Source: Novosphingobium sp. TH158
GTDB taxonomy: Bacteria; Pseudomonadota; Alphaproteobacteria; Sphingomonadales; Sphingomonadaceae
Length of the DNA: 64,000 nt
Assembly (NCBI RefSeq): GCF_002855555.1
Contig: NZ_PKRT01000001.1
Coordinates: 2,074,001 to 2,138,000 of the forward strand
Direction of reading: 5' to 3'
Shown here: one piece after another, positions 1-8,402 of the stretch
Position numbering within the stretch: the first letter of the stretch is position 1
Layout of the letters: each line of letters starts with the position of its first letter
Program-made: the position numbers and the translations under genes
The notes under the pieces: model-generated
Told to the model about the DNA's origin: nothing
The model's database searches: none
The model's input: only the letters and a program-made list of their open reading frames with translations

Positions 1-9
1 AACCGACGA

Positions 10-594
10 ATGATCGTGCTCGCTTCGCAAAGCGCCTCGCGCAAGGCCATGCTCGATGCTGCCGGGGTTCCCTTTCGCGCCGCCCCCGCCCATGTCGACG
101 AGCGGGCGCTCGAAGCCGGGCTGGCTGGCGAGGCCCCCCGGAACATCGCCCTTGCCCTTGCCGAGGCCAAGGCCATTGCCGGCAGCGCTGCCAATGCCGG
201 AGCGCTCGTCCTTGGCAGCGATTCGCTTGTCGATGTCGAGGGCAGGCGGTTCGACAAGCCGCGCGACCGCGATGAAGCGGCCGAGCACCTGAGGCATTTC
301 TCCGGCCGCACCATGCAGCTCCATTCCGCCGCAGCGCTGGTGCGTGACGGTCAGCTCCGGTGGAGCGGCGCAGATGTCGCCCGGCTGAAGGTCCGCCCGC
401 TGTCGGAAGCGTTCATCGCCGATTACCTCGATCACGAATGGCCAGCCGTCTCGGGCTGCGTCGGGGTGTTCCGCATCGAGGCGCGCGGACCCCATCTGTT
501 CGAAGCGATCGAAGGGGACCAGTTCACCGTGCTGGGCATGCCGCTTCTCAAGGTGCTGGCGGCGCTTCGCGAAGAGGGAGTCCTAGTGGCATGA
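10..594 (+). CDS. maf: Maf family nucleotide pyrophosphatase
   Basis: 194-residue Maf-like protein. The family hydrolyses non-canonical or excess nucleoside triphosphates to monophosphates and is linked to septum control. The N-terminal [12 protein letters not shown] motif, the central [11 protein letters not shown] segment and [13 protein letters not shown] are typical, and the length is normal. The ATG at 10 follows GACGA, a weak ribosome site. The stop overlaps the aroE start (ATGA, 591-594), so the two are probably translationally coupled. It heads the maf-aroE-coaE-dnaQ run; its own promoter lies outside the window. Confidence 0.93.
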   Translation: MIVLASQSASRKAMLDAAGVPFRAAPAHVDERALEAGLAGEAPRNIALALAEAKAIAGSAANAGALVLGSDSLVDVEGRRFDKPRDRDEAAEHLRHFSGRTMQLHSAAALVRDGQLRWSGADVARLKVRPLSEAFIADYLDHEWPAVSGCVGVFRIEARGPHLFEAIEGDQFTVLGMPLLKVLAALREEGVLVA

Positions 595-1421
595 CGCAGC
601 CCTATGCCGAGGTGATCGGCGATCCGATCTCCCAATCGAAATCCCCGGTGATCCACGGCAACTGGCTCGCCCGGCTCGGCATCCCGGGCGAATATCGCGC
701 CTGCCATGTCAGTGCGTCGGAGCTTGCTGCCTATATCGCCCGTCGCAGGGCTGATCCTGACTGGCGTGGTTGCAACGTCACCATTCCGCACAAGGAAAAG
801 GTCGGCGCCTTGCTCGACCGGCTTGAACCGCGCGCCCAGGCGGTGGGAGCGGTCAATACCGTGTTCCGCGATGCCGACGGCCAGCTGGTGGGCACGAACA
901 CCGATGTCGACGGCGTGGCCGAAGCCCTGCGCGGATTCGACCTTGCCGGGCGCAAGGTCGTGGTGCTTGGCGCCGGCGGAGCGGCCCGCGCCGCCTTTTT
1001 CCACCTTGCCGGCGCCGGTTGCTCGGTCAGCGTCCTGGCGCGCAACCATGAAAAGGCGCGGGCGGCAATCGAACAGTGCGGGCTTGATGCCCGGTTGCTG
1101 CCGTTTTCTGGCGGCACCTCTGCCTTCGACGATGCAGTACTGGCGATCAACACCACGCAGCTGGGCATGACCGGGCAGGACCCCATGCCACGCTTTGTGC
1201 TTGAGGAAATCGACCAGATGCAGCGCGATGCCCTGCTGTTCGACATGGTCTATGCCCCGCGCGAAACCGGCTTCCTCAAGGCAGCGGCACAGACCGGGCG
1301 CGCAACTGTCGGCGGCCTGACCATGCTTGTCGGCCAGGCCCGCACTGCATTTGCCCGCTTCTTCGGCAAGGTCCCGCCAGCCAGCGGCGATGCCGAACTG
1401 ATGCGCAAGCTGACGGCATGA
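591..1421 (+). CDS. aroE: Shikimate dehydrogenase
   Basis: NADPH-dependent reduction of 3-dehydroshikimate to shikimate in aromatic amino-acid synthesis. 276 residues. The N-terminal substrate domain has SQSKSPVIH and NVTIPHKEK (catalytic Lys at about 68); NTDVDG follows, and [10 protein letters not shown] marks the NADP-binding Rossmann domain. The frame is open further upstream, but the ATG at 591, inside the maf stop, gives the canonical [13 protein letters not shown] start. It overlaps coaE downstream by 4 nt (1418-1421). Confidence 0.95.
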   Translation: MTQPYAEVIGDPISQSKSPVIHGNWLARLGIPGEYRACHVSASELAAYIARRRADPDWRGCNVTIPHKEKVGALLDRLEPRAQAVGAVNTVFRDADGQLVGTNTDVDGVAEALRGFDLAGRKVVVLGAGGAARAAFFHLAGAGCSVSVLARNHEKARAAIEQCGLDARLLPFSGGTSAFDDAVLAINTTQLGMTGQDPMPRFVLEEIDQMQRDALLFDMVYAPRETGFLKAAAQTGRATVGGLTMLVGQARTAFARFFGKVPPASGDAELMRKLTA

Positions 1422-2017
1422 CCCGGCCTTTCATCCTTGGCCTCACCGGCTCCATCGGCATGGGCAAGTCAGCCGTTGCAGCCATGTTCCAGGGGCTTGG
1501 CGTGCCGGTTTTCGATGCTGACAAGGCGGTGCACGAACTGCAGGGTCCGGGCGGCGCGCTGCTCGGCCCGATCGAGGAGGCGTTTCCCGGCACCACGGGG
1601 CCGCAAGGCGTCGATCGCCAGAAGCTGGGCGCGGCGGTTTTCGGCAACGATGCGGAATTGCGGCGACTGGAAAAGATCGTCCACCCCGCTGTTGCGGCCA
1701 TGCGGGCGCAGTTCCTGAAGGACATGGCCCACGAACCGTTGGTCGTGTTCGACATACCCCTGCTGTTCGAAAAAGGCGGCAATGCCGGAGTCGATGCCGT
1801 TCTGGTCGTCTCCGCCGGTCCCGAGGCGCAGCGTGCGCGGGTGCTTGCCCGGCCCGGAATGACCGAGGAAAAGTTCGAAAAAATCCTCGGCCTTCAGGTG
1901 CCCGACGCAGAAAAGCGCCAGCGCGCCGACTTCGTTATCGATACCGGAGTGTCACTCGCCGAGACGCGCCACGCGGTGCAGCGGCTGGTCCATTCAATTC
2001 TGGACAAAAATAGCTGA
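1418..2017 (+). CDS. coaE: Dephospho-CoA kinase
   Basis: Last step of CoA synthesis: phosphorylation of the 3'-OH of dephospho-CoA. 199 residues, typical length. The P-loop is [11 protein letters not shown] near the N terminus, and FDIPLLFE is the conserved lid/substrate segment. The ATG lies in an ATGA overlap with aroE. A 35-nt gap separates it from dnaQ. Confidence 0.95.
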   Translation: MTRPFILGLTGSIGMGKSAVAAMFQGLGVPVFDADKAVHELQGPGGALLGPIEEAFPGTTGPQGVDRQKLGAAVFGNDAELRRLEKIVHPAVAAMRAQFLKDMAHEPLVVFDIPLLFEKGGNAGVDAVLVVSAGPEAQRARVLARPGMTEEKFEKILGLQVPDAEKRQRADFVIDTGVSLAETRHAVQRLVHSILDKNS

Positions 2018-2052
2018 GTCGCACTCTTGCGGATGGCCGCGCACAGGCCGAT

Positions 2053-2769
2053 ATGAATCTGACAATGCGCGAAATCATCTTCGACACCGAAACCACCGGT
2101 CTCGATCCGCAAAGCGGAGACCGGCTGGTAGAACTGGGATGTGTGGAGATGGTGAACCGGGTCGTCACCGGACGCACGTTCCACGCCTATTTCAATCCCG
2201 AGCGCGACATGCCGGCACAGGCGGAAGCCGTGCACGGACTTTCCGCCGCATTCCTTTCGGACAAGCCCAAATTCGTGGAGCGGGCGGAGGAATTCCTTGA
2301 ATTCATCGGCGATTCCCCGCTGGTTGCCCATAATGCGGGGTTCGACTTCGGCTTCGTCAACATGGAGCTTGCCGCATGCGGGCTTGAGCCGCTTTCACGC
2401 GACCGCATGGTGGATACCGTGGCGTTGGCGCGCGTTCGCCATCCCGGGGCCAAGAACTCGCTCGATGCGCTGTGCACCCGCTATGGCATCGATCGCAGCC
2501 ATCGTACCAAGCACGGCGCGCTGCTCGATGCCGAACTGCTGGCACAGGTCTATGTCGAGCTTACCGGCGGCCGCCAGATCGGCCTCGAGCTTGCCGCCGA
2601 AACCACCGATACCCTTGTCGCCTCGGTCAGTGTGATCGTGCGCGAACGCACCTTCCGTCCGGCCCGGCCCCATTCGGCCAGTCCGGAGGAACTTGCCGCC
2701 CATGCAACCCTTATGGCGGGTTTTCCTTCGCCGCTGTGGGGGACGCAGGCGGATCGTATACAGGAGTAG
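2053..2769 (+). CDS. dnaQ: DNA polymerase III epsilon subunit (3'-5' exonuclease)
   Basis: Proofreading subunit of the replicative polymerase. 238 residues. ExoI is FDTETTGLD, ExoII is LVAHNAGFDFGFVN, and ExoIII is the HRTKHGALLDAELLA block (DEDDh nuclease). The C-terminal tail after the exonuclease domain presumably contacts the alpha subunit. The start is taken at 2053, with ACAGG nearby; the ATG at 2065 (MREIIFDTE) is a credible alternative. It is followed 6 nt later by hpf. Confidence 0.94.
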   Translation: MNLTMREIIFDTETTGLDPQSGDRLVELGCVEMVNRVVTGRTFHAYFNPERDMPAQAEAVHGLSAAFLSDKPKFVERAEEFLEFIGDSPLVAHNAGFDFGFVNMELAACGLEPLSRDRMVDTVALARVRHPGAKNSLDALCTRYGIDRSHRTKHGALLDAELLAQVYVELTGGRQIGLELAAETTDTLVASVSVIVRERTFRPARPHSASPEELAAHATLMAGFPSPLWGTQADRIQE

Positions 2770-2775
2770 GGAATT

Positions 2776-3342
2776 ATGGATCTTCGCGTTTCCGGGCACC
2801 AGATTGCGACTGGCGAAGCACTTCAGACGCATGCCAGCGATCGGCTGAACGCCATCGTCGGCAAGTATTTCTCGCGCGCGCTTTCCAGCCAGGTAACGTT
2901 CAACAAGGCCCCGGCCGGGGCCTTCCGATGCGATATCGTGACTCACGTGATGCAGGGGCTGATCCTGAAGGGCGCCGCCGTGGCGCACGATGCCCATGCC
3001 GCATTGGACCAGGCAGCGGAAAAGATCGACAAGCAGCTTCGCCGCTACAAGCGCCGTCTCAAGGACCGGCACGAGGCTTCCGCCCACGCGCGGCAGGAAG
3101 AGGAAGCCGCCTATGTCGTCTTCGCCGAGCCTGAGGCCGAGGCAGAGGAAATCACCGTCGAGGCCCCGCTGGTCATCGCCGAAACCCGGGTCGACGTGCC
3201 GGAAGCCACGGTTTCCGATGCGGTGATGATGCTTGACCTGCGCAACACCAATGCCTTGCTTTTCAAAAACGCTGGCACCGGCAAGCATAATATGGTTTAC
3301 CGCCGCGGCGATGGATCGATCGGCTGGGTCGAACCGTCCTGA
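2776..3342 (+). CDS. hpf: Long-form ribosome hibernation promoting factor
   Basis: 188 residues, the long HPF type that promotes 100S ribosome dimers. The N-terminal ribosome-binding domain (about 1-100) begins MDLRVSGHQIATGEAL. A variable acidic linker (about 105-140) leads to the C-terminal dimerisation domain ending in RRGDGSIGWVEPS. A TAGGGAATT stretch precedes the ATG. In many alphaproteobacteria hpf follows rpoN; here it directly follows dnaQ, while ptsN still lies downstream. Confidence 0.92.
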   Translation: MDLRVSGHQIATGEALQTHASDRLNAIVGKYFSRALSSQVTFNKAPAGAFRCDIVTHVMQGLILKGAAVAHDAHAALDQAAEKIDKQLRRYKRRLKDRHEASAHARQEEEAAYVVFAEPEAEAEEITVEAPLVIAETRVDVPEATVSDAVMMLDLRNTNALLFKNAGTGKHNMVYRRGDGSIGWVEPS

Positions 3343-3452
3343 CACGCGTTTAGTCGCGGATTTCCGGGAGTGACATGCGCAGCGGGCCCCGATTCACGGG
3401 GAGCCTTCGCATTGCACACCCGGAATACGGTAACACGGGCCATTAATTTGAA
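3343..3452 (+). promoter_or_regulatory. hpf-ptsN intergenic region
   Basis: 110 bp between hpf and ptsN. It is locally AT-richer just before ptsN (GGTAACACGGGCCATTAATTTGAA), which could carry a ptsN promoter or leader. I cannot place confident -35/-10 elements and see no U-tract terminator. Confidence 0.25.
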
Positions 3453-3914
3453 ATGAGCGCACTTTTCACCCTTTTGCCCGAAGCTGTCGGGACCATCTCC
3501 GCTGACAGCAAGGCGGCGATCCTGCAGCAGCTCGCAGACAGGTTCGCCGGGGTCTATGGCCTCGATGCCGGACACCTGCTTGAGCGAATCGAGGAGCGTG
3601 AGCGGCTCGGCAGCACCGGATTCGGGCGCGGCGTGGCGATTCCGCATGCGCGGATCACCGGCCTGCAGCGTCCGGTTGCCGCTTTCCTCCGGCTGGAAAG
3701 CCCGGTGGCTTTCGACGCTGCCGACGGCCTGCCGGTCGATCTGGTTTTCGGCCTGCTTTCCCCGGAAACCGCCGGGGCTGCGCATCTCCACGCCCTCGCC
3801 GCCATCTCGCGCATGATGCGCGATGAAGGCATGCACCAGGCGCTGTCGCAGGCACCCGGGGCAGAGGCGCTTTACGGCCTGCTGAGCAATGTCATCGACC
3901 GCGACGCCGCCTGA
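3453..3914 (+). CDS. ptsN: PTS IIA-like nitrogen-regulatory protein PtsN (EIIA-Ntr)
   Basis: 153-residue EIIA of the fructose/mannitol type, the terminal phosphoacceptor of PTS-Ntr. It acts by binding regulatory targets rather than by sugar transport. The phosphorylatable His is in GVAIPHARI (about residue 65), and the domain spans almost the whole protein. Its 3' end overlaps the next gene by 26 nt (3889-3914), unusually long for this otherwise tightly packed run. Confidence 0.92.
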   Translation: MSALFTLLPEAVGTISADSKAAILQQLADRFAGVYGLDAGHLLERIEERERLGSTGFGRGVAIPHARITGLQRPVAAFLRLESPVAFDAADGLPVDLVFGLLSPETAGAAHLHALAAISRMMRDEGMHQALSQAPGAEALYGLLSNVIDRDAA

Positions 3915-4374
3915 CACCTCTGCGGCCGGTCCGGCCGGTGCCGAGCTGCACTGGCGCTGCCTGGAGAATCTCTACGCCTCCGCGCCGGTCAATTCGCTGT
4001 TTGCCTCGCGTATTGCGATCACCGGCGAGGGTGCGGCACGCATCGAATTCGATGTCGATGAACGCTGCTATCACGCGGCTGGCGCTGCCCATGGCACGGT
4101 CTATTTCAAGATGCTCGATGATGCCGCCTTCTATGCGGCAAACACCCTGGTGACGGACCGTTTCCTCCTCACCACCTCGTTCAATCTCCATTTTGTCCGC
4201 CCGGTGCGCAAGGGCAAGGTGATCGCCGAAGGCCGCTGGATCAGCGGCAGGCGCCGCGTCCTGGTGGCAGAAGCGCGGCTGGTCGATTGCGAAGGCGAGG
4301 AAATCGGACGGGGAACCGGCACCTTCATGCGGTCGCGCATCGCCCTGTCCACCCTGCCCGGCTACCACACCTGA
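3889..4374 (+). CDS. PaaI-type hotdog thioesterase
   Basis: 161-residue hotdog-fold protein (PaaI/4HBT type), probably hydrolysing acyl-CoA or arylacyl-CoA; the substrate is unknown. AAGAAHGTVYFKMLDDAAFY matches the central helix and strand, and TTSFNLHFVRPV the core beta-sheet. The start at 3889 lies inside ptsN; a later start would still leave the domain intact. The stop shares one base with the next start (TGATG at 4372-4376). Confidence 0.8.
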   Translation: MSSTATPPDTSAAGPAGAELHWRCLENLYASAPVNSLFASRIAITGEGAARIEFDVDERCYHAAGAAHGTVYFKMLDDAAFYAANTLVTDRFLLTTSFNLHFVRPVRKGKVIAEGRWISGRRRVLVAEARLVDCEGEEIGRGTGTFMRSRIALSTLPGYHT

Positions 4375-4700
4375 TGGGCGAGGCGCGGCTGCCCGTCCAT
4401 ATCGAGGTTTCGGGGCTTATGCGCCGTGCAGAAGCGGCCGGGGGATTTGCCACGATCCTTGCCAGGGGTGATTGGGAAGCGGGCACGATCATGGTCGTCA
4501 CCTGCCACAAGGGCAGGGATTTCCGCGCCTGGGAGCGATTGCCGCAGCCCGATGGCACGCGCAGCTGGACCTGCTCTCGCGAAGAGGATCCCGCTGATCC
4601 TGCAGCGTTTACCACCTATCTTGATCGTCGCAGACAGCAGGATTCGGACCTGTGGATTGTGGAACTGGACATCGCAGAAGGCGAACGGTTCATCCGATAG
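4374..4700 (+). CDS. DUF1491 family protein
   Basis: 108-residue conserved alphaproteobacterial protein of unknown function. It matches the DUF1491 pattern from its N-terminal LPVHIEVSGLMRRAEAAGG to the C-terminal SDLWIVELDIAEGERFI. No signal peptide or membrane segment. The ATG at 4374 overlaps the stop of the thioesterase, so I use it rather than an in-frame start further upstream. Confidence 0.85.
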   Translation: MGEARLPVHIEVSGLMRRAEAAGGFATILARGDWEAGTIMVVTCHKGRDFRAWERLPQPDGTRSWTCSREEDPADPAAFTTYLDRRRQQDSDLWIVELDIAEGERFIR

Positions 4701-4879
4701 ACAGGTTTTGCGGGTTGACTTTGTTGCACCGCACAAACAAAGCGCCGCCACTTTCGTTGCGCAGGCGGCTTTTCCGGGTATTTCTGATCGGGAAGGCAGG
4801 CACGCAGACGGGGGGCAGCCGGCGAGTTCCTCGGTTGCCTGCAGGGCAAGAGCCTGAAAAGGTTCTTTTTGCAGGCTTC

Positions 4880-4917
4880 CAGTCTCGTGCGGGCGCGCCA
4901 ACCGCACAAAAAGACTG
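4880..4917 (+). promoter_or_regulatory. Leader hairpin before the SleB-type hydrolase
   Basis: Two nested perfect arms: CAGTCT (4880-4885) with AGACTG (4912-4917), and GTGCGG (4887-4892) with CCGCAC (4902-4907). The hairpin ends five bases before the ATG at 4922, so in RNA it would cover the ribosome-binding region. There is no U tract, so it is not a classic terminator. The rest of 4701-4879 holds no gene; TTGACT at 4715 is a possible -35. Confidence 0.4.
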
Positions 4918-4921
4918 AGTA

Positions 4922-5560
4922 ATGAGTAAGGTTAAAATGGCCGGGTCGATTGCCCTGGCTGCAATGCTTGCATTTACGTTTATCAGCGCCGACCCGATCG
5001 GTGCCGCCGCAAAGGCGCAGGATCTGCCATATGCCGATGTACTGGCGAGCGATCCGCAAACCCAGACCATTCCCGCAGACAGCGAAGCGATGGAATCCCC
5101 GGCCGAGGACGCGACCGACGCGCCCGCCGATGAGGAACCCGTTACCGCCGCCACCCTGCAAGACCTGGTTGCCCGTCAGGCCACCAATGCCCCCCTTTCG
5201 CGCGAACTCGCCTGCCTTGCCGGTGCGATCTATTTCGAAGCGAAGAGCGAGCCGCTGATCGGCCAGCTGGCCGTTGGCCGCGTGGTCGTGGCCCGTTCGC
5301 GTTCGGGCCGTTTCCCCGATTCCTACTGCGGCGTGGTGTACCAGCCTTCGCAGTTCTCTTTCGTGCGCGGCGGCGGCATGCCTCCGATCGCCAAGGGGTC
5401 GCAGGACTGGAAGGAAGCCGTTGCCCTCGCCCAGATCGCCCACGAAGGTTCGTGGAAGAGCCCGGTCGAAGGCGCGCTGTTTTTCCATGCCGCCCGCGTT
5501 GCGCCGGGCTGGCGCCTCGCCCGTGTCGGCAAGCTGGGCAACCACGTGTTCTATCGCTGA
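4922..5560 (+). CDS. Secreted cell wall hydrolase, SleB/Hydrolase_2 type
   Basis: 212 residues. An N-terminal signal sequence (MAGSIALAAMLAFTFISA region) is followed by an acidic linker to about residue 80 and a SleB-like domain (LACLAGAIYFEAKSEPLIGQ, VVYQPSQFSFVRGGG, ALFFHAARVAPGW). The family cleaves peptidoglycan glycan strands, as in the spore cortex-lytic SleB; the YFEA Glu is the likely catalytic acid. The ATG at 4922 is used; a second at 4937, after AAGG, is possible. A shared terminator follows. Confidence 0.85.
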   Translation: MSKVKMAGSIALAAMLAFTFISADPIGAAAKAQDLPYADVLASDPQTQTIPADSEAMESPAEDATDAPADEEPVTAATLQDLVARQATNAPLSRELACLAGAIYFEAKSEPLIGQLAVGRVVVARSRSGRFPDSYCGVVYQPSQFSFVRGGGMPPIAKGSQDWKEAVALAQIAHEGSWKSPVEGALFFHAARVAPGWRLARVGKLGNHVFYR

Positions 5561-5583
5561 TTGCGGCGATCAGACCTGATCGA

Positions 5584-5610
5584 AAGGGCCGGGTAACTCC
5601 GGCCCTTTTT
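5584..5610. terminator. Bidirectional intrinsic terminator
   Basis: AAGGGCCGG and CCGGCCCTT arms around a short GTAACT-type loop, with a T run on the plus strand and an A run on the other side. It lies between two convergent genes, the SleB hydrolase (+) and xth (-), and touches the xth stop codon. Confidence 0.85.
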
Positions 5611-6386
5611 CATTCGGGGCGAAGCTGCACCCAGGCCGGTGCGTGATCGCTCGCCTTTTCCTTGCTGCGCTGGTGCTTGTCGACTCCGGCCGCCACCAGC
5701 CGGTCGGCCAGTTCGGGCGAAAGCAGCAGGTGGTCGATGCGAAAGCCGTGATCGCGCTGCCAGGCACCGGCCTGGTAATCCCAGAAGGTCCACACGCCCC
5801 CGCGCGGGTTGAGCCGGTCGATCGCATCGGTCCAGCCGTCGGCAAGGATGCGGGCATAGGCATCGCGTGATTCGGGCTGCATCAGCGCATCGTCTGCAAG
5901 CGCCCGGGGAGACCAGATGTCCTTGTCTTCCGGCACGACGTTGAAATCGCCGAGCACGATGGCGGGCACCTCCTCTGCCAGCACCTGCCGCATCCGCGCC
6001 TGCAGACGCTTCATCCAGGCCAGCTTGTATTCGAACTTCGGGCCCGGCTGCGGATTGCCGTTAGGCAGGTAGAGGCAGCAGACGCGCAGACCGAACACCT
6101 CTGCCTCAAGATAGCGCGACTGCTCGTCCTCGGGATCGCCGGGCAGGCCGCGCATCACCTCGACGGGCTTTGTGCCATCGGCAAGGATGGCCACGCCGTT
6201 AAAGCTTTTCTGCCCGTGCCAGATCGCTTGGTAGCCGATCTTTTCGAACTCCTCGGCCGGAAAGCCTTCATCCTGCGTCTTGATTTCCTGCAGGCAGGCG
6301 ATTGAGGGGCGTTCCTCGTCGAGCCATTCCAGCAGGCGCGGCAGGCGGGCCTTGATGCCGTTGATGTTGAAAGTGGCGATCTTCAT
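5610..6386 (-). CDS. xth: Exodeoxyribonuclease III
   Basis: 258-residue AP endonuclease/3' exonuclease of the ExoIII (EEP) fold for base-excision repair. Motifs are FNINGIKARL, LQEIKTQDEGFP (metal Glu), GDFNVVPEDKDI, and the C-terminal HGFRIDHLLLS with the catalytic Asp-His. The start at 6386 overlaps the erpA stop (TGATG), giving an MKIATFNING start; an in-frame ATG 30 nt upstream lies inside erpA. Confidence 0.94.
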   Translation of the reverse strand: MKIATFNINGIKARLPRLLEWLDEERPSIACLQEIKTQDEGFPAEEFEKIGYQAIWHGQKSFNGVAILADGTKPVEVMRGLPGDPEDEQSRYLEAEVFGLRVCCLYLPNGNPQPGPKFEYKLAWMKRLQARMRQVLAEEVPAIVLGDFNVVPEDKDIWSPRALADDALMQPESRDAYARILADGWTDAIDRLNPRGGVWTFWDYQAGAWQRDHGFRIDHLLLSPELADRLVAAGVDKHQRSKEKASDHAPAWVQLRPE

Positions 6387-6718
6387 CAGATGGCGAAGGA
6401 AGAGCCGCAACCACAACCGGCGGTTGCCTGCGGGTTCTCCACCTTGAACATCGAGCCACCCATGGATTCGACGAAATCGACCACGCAGCCAGAAACCAGA
6501 TCGAGGCTGACCGAATCGACCACCAGCTTGACGCCATCGGTTTCGGACACGGCGTCGTCACCCTCGATGCTCTCGGCCAGGCCAAAGCGGTACTGGAAGC
6601 CGGAGCAGCCACCCCCTTCGACCGACAACCGCAGCATCGGTGCCTTGCCCTGCTTTCCGGCGATGAAGGCCACCCGCCGCGCGGCGGAAGGCGTGAGCGT
6701 GATTGTCGCGGCGTCCAT
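6386..6718 (-). CDS. erpA: A-type iron-sulfur carrier ErpA
   Basis: 110-residue A-type carrier that delivers Fe-S clusters to apoproteins. The three conserved cysteines sit in GGGCSGFQY and the C-terminal GCGCGSSF. Translationally coupled to xth through TGATG. A second A-type protein (sufA, 37.3 kb) lies in the SUF operon; the better match to ErpA and the location away from suf support this name. Confidence 0.88.
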   Translation of the reverse strand: MDAATITLTPSAARRVAFIAGKQGKAPMLRLSVEGGGCSGFQYRFGLAESIEGDDAVSETDGVKLVVDSVSLDLVSGCVVDFVESMGGSMFKVENPQATAGCGCGSSFAI

Positions 6719-6758
6719 GCTGCCGATGTAGGGCTTCCCGGCCCCAGCGGCAAGCCGA

Positions 6759-7190
6759 TCAGGCCGTCTGGATATAGGCGCGCATGGCCTCGGCGTCGGC
6801 CTCGATCCGGTCGATGCGGTATTTCACGAGATCGCCGATCGAAACGAAGCCCACGGTCCTGCCGCCTTCGGTTACCGGCAGGTGGCGGATGCGGCGACGC
6901 GTCATCAGCGAAAGTGCGGCCAGCACGTCTGTATCCGGGCTGACCGTGATGGCCGGAGACGTCATGACGTCACGCACGGGCCGGTCGAGCCCGCCGGCAC
7001 CCTGGCTGGCGAGGCAGTGGATCACGTCGCGTTCGGAAAAGATGCCGGCTACGCTGCCGCCCTCGACGATCGGCAGGGCGCCGATCCGCTTTTCCGCAAG
7101 CAGCGCCAGTGCATCGCGCACGGTGCTGTCGGCATTGCAGGTTACGATTTCGGACTGAGTACGGCTGGCGATAATCCGCGCAATGGTCAT
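6759..7190 (-). CDS. Tandem CBS-domain protein
   Basis: 143 residues made only of two CBS domains: about 1-65 (STVRDALALLAEKRIGALPI, VAGIFSERDVIHCL) and 75-135 (VMTSPAITVSPDTDVLAALS, RRIRHLPVTEGGRTVGFVS). Such stand-alone pairs bind adenine nucleotides as energy or redox sensors; the partner is unknown. No membrane segment. It sits 40 nt upstream of erpA on the same strand, so it may share the transcript. Confidence 0.88.
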   Translation of the reverse strand: MTIARIIASRTQSEIVTCNADSTVRDALALLAEKRIGALPIVEGGSVAGIFSERDVIHCLASQGAGGLDRPVRDVMTSPAITVSPDTDVLAALSLMTRRRIRHLPVTEGGRTVGFVSIGDLVKYRIDRIEADAEAMRAYIQTA

Positions 7191-7282
7191 GGCGGTTCTC
7201 CATCGAAGTGGCCGGGCGTGAAGGTGACACGATTCGCGTCTTTACGCGAGTCCCGCCATTGCCAATTGTGCCGGACAGGCGC

Positions 7283-7588
7283 ATGGGCCGGCGCATGGAC
7301 GTGAAGCCGAGCCCGCTCGATGATCCCGCTATCGCCGATTTTGCCTGGGCGCGATACAAACGCCTGATGCGCTTCATGGCCTGGTTCACCCTGGCCGTGG
7401 TCGCTGTGTGCTGGGTAGTGCTCTACCGTGAATCCGGCTTCGTCTCGATCCACTTCTACATCGCTACCGGTCTGGGGATCGGCTTTGCCATGCTGCTGAT
7501 GTCGGCGCTGATGGGGCTGGTCTTCCTGTCGAACGGCACCGGGCACGATGACGCGGTGATCGATCCGCTGAGCGACGAGGACGATTAG
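7283..7588 (+). CDS. Small two-helix membrane protein, unknown function
   Basis: About 101 residues. A cytosolic N-terminal segment is followed by two hydrophobic helices ([17 protein letters not shown] and a second at about 55-80) and an acidic tail ending PLSDEDD. I do not recognise the family. Starts at 7283 (after GGACAGG) and 7295 are both plausible. It ends overlapping the convergent ferredoxin-like gene by four bases. Confidence 0.65.
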   Translation: MGRRMDVKPSPLDDPAIADFAWARYKRLMRFMAWFTLAVVAVCWVVLYRESGFVSIHFYIATGLGIGFAMLLMSALMGLVFLSNGTGHDDAVIDPLSDEDD

Positions 7589-7959
7589 TCCTCCGCCGGG
7601 TAGAGCCGGTACTCCTCGACCGGAACGCCGCCGACAAGGTGTTCGTCGATGATGCGCTCAAGCACCTTTTCGGTGCAGGAGTGATACCAGACGCCATCAG
7701 GCCAGACGACGGCGACCGGACCACCGGCGCAGATCTTCAGGCAATCGGCCTTTGTCCGCGCGATGCCGCCTTCGCGATCCAGGCCGCGTTCCTTCAGCCG
7801 CTTCTTCAGGAACTTCCAGCTCGCCGCGCCGATCGCCGGCGGGCAGCATTTGGCCTTCTGCGCTTCGGCGCAGAGGAAGATGTGCCGCTTGACCGGAACC
7901 GGATATTCTTCTGCCAGCGCCTTGCGTGCGGCCGCGATACGGGGGCTGTAACCGCTCAT
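7585..7959 (-). CDS. Thioredoxin-like [2Fe-2S] ferredoxin-domain protein
   Basis: 124 residues resembling the (2Fe-2S) ferredoxin/NuoE-C-like family. Likely cluster ligands are the first Cys of [12 protein letters not shown], its downstream Cys pair, and CLKIC (C-x3-C). The redox partner is unknown. The ATG at 7959 overlaps the stop of the upstream thioesterase (ATGA), fixing the start and suggesting coupled translation. Confidence 0.8.
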   Translation of the reverse strand: MSGYSPRIAAARKALAEEYPVPVKRHIFLCAEAQKAKCCPPAIGAASWKFLKKRLKERGLDREGGIARTKADCLKICAGGPVAVVWPDGVWYHSCTEKVLERIIDEHLVGGVPVEEYRLYPAED

Positions 7960-8390
7960 GCACGGACGCTCCATGCGCCTGTCGCGGCTTCGCGGAAGGA
8001 ATCGGGAATCGGGTGGGGCTTGCCCTCCTTGGTGCAGACCATCACCGACCGGGCGAAGACCACCGGGCGATTGTCCTGGGTGATCAGCAGGTCCAGCGTA
8101 TAGCTGGTGCGGCCCAGGTGCGATGCGCCGGCGTGAAGGTGCAGCGTGCCGGGATAGAACGCCTGCCCGACATATTCGATGCCAACGCTGGCCACCATCG
8201 AACCGATGCCGGAGATGGCCGATATATAGCCGCTGGCCCGATGGAAGCGGACCCGCCCTTCCTCGACGAAGTTGGAGAGCGACACGTTGTTGATGTGGCG
8301 ATTCACATCCATGTCGCTGAAGCGCACGTCCACCTCGGTATCGAAGGGATAGCGCGCGGGATCGAGCAGGTGCGGGTCTGGCCTTGGCAT
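7956..8390 (-). CDS. Acyl-CoA thioesterase, 4HBT/YbgC-like hotdog fold
   Basis: 144 residues. [20 protein letters not shown] carries the Asp-containing 4HBT active-site motif (D-x-D-x-N-x-H-x-N). It probably hydrolyses a short or aromatic acyl-CoA; the substrate is not readable from sequence. It overlaps the ferredoxin-like gene by four bases and follows the S9 peptidase gene on the same strand after 12 nt. Confidence 0.85.
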   Translation of the reverse strand: MPRPDPHLLDPARYPFDTEVDVRFSDMDVNRHINNVSLSNFVEEGRVRFHRASGYISAISGIGSMVASVGIEYVGQAFYPGTLHLHAGASHLGRTSYTLDLLITQDNRPVVFARSVMVCTKEGKPHPIPDSFREAATGAWSVRA

Positions 8391-8402
8391 GTCCTCCCTT
8401 GG

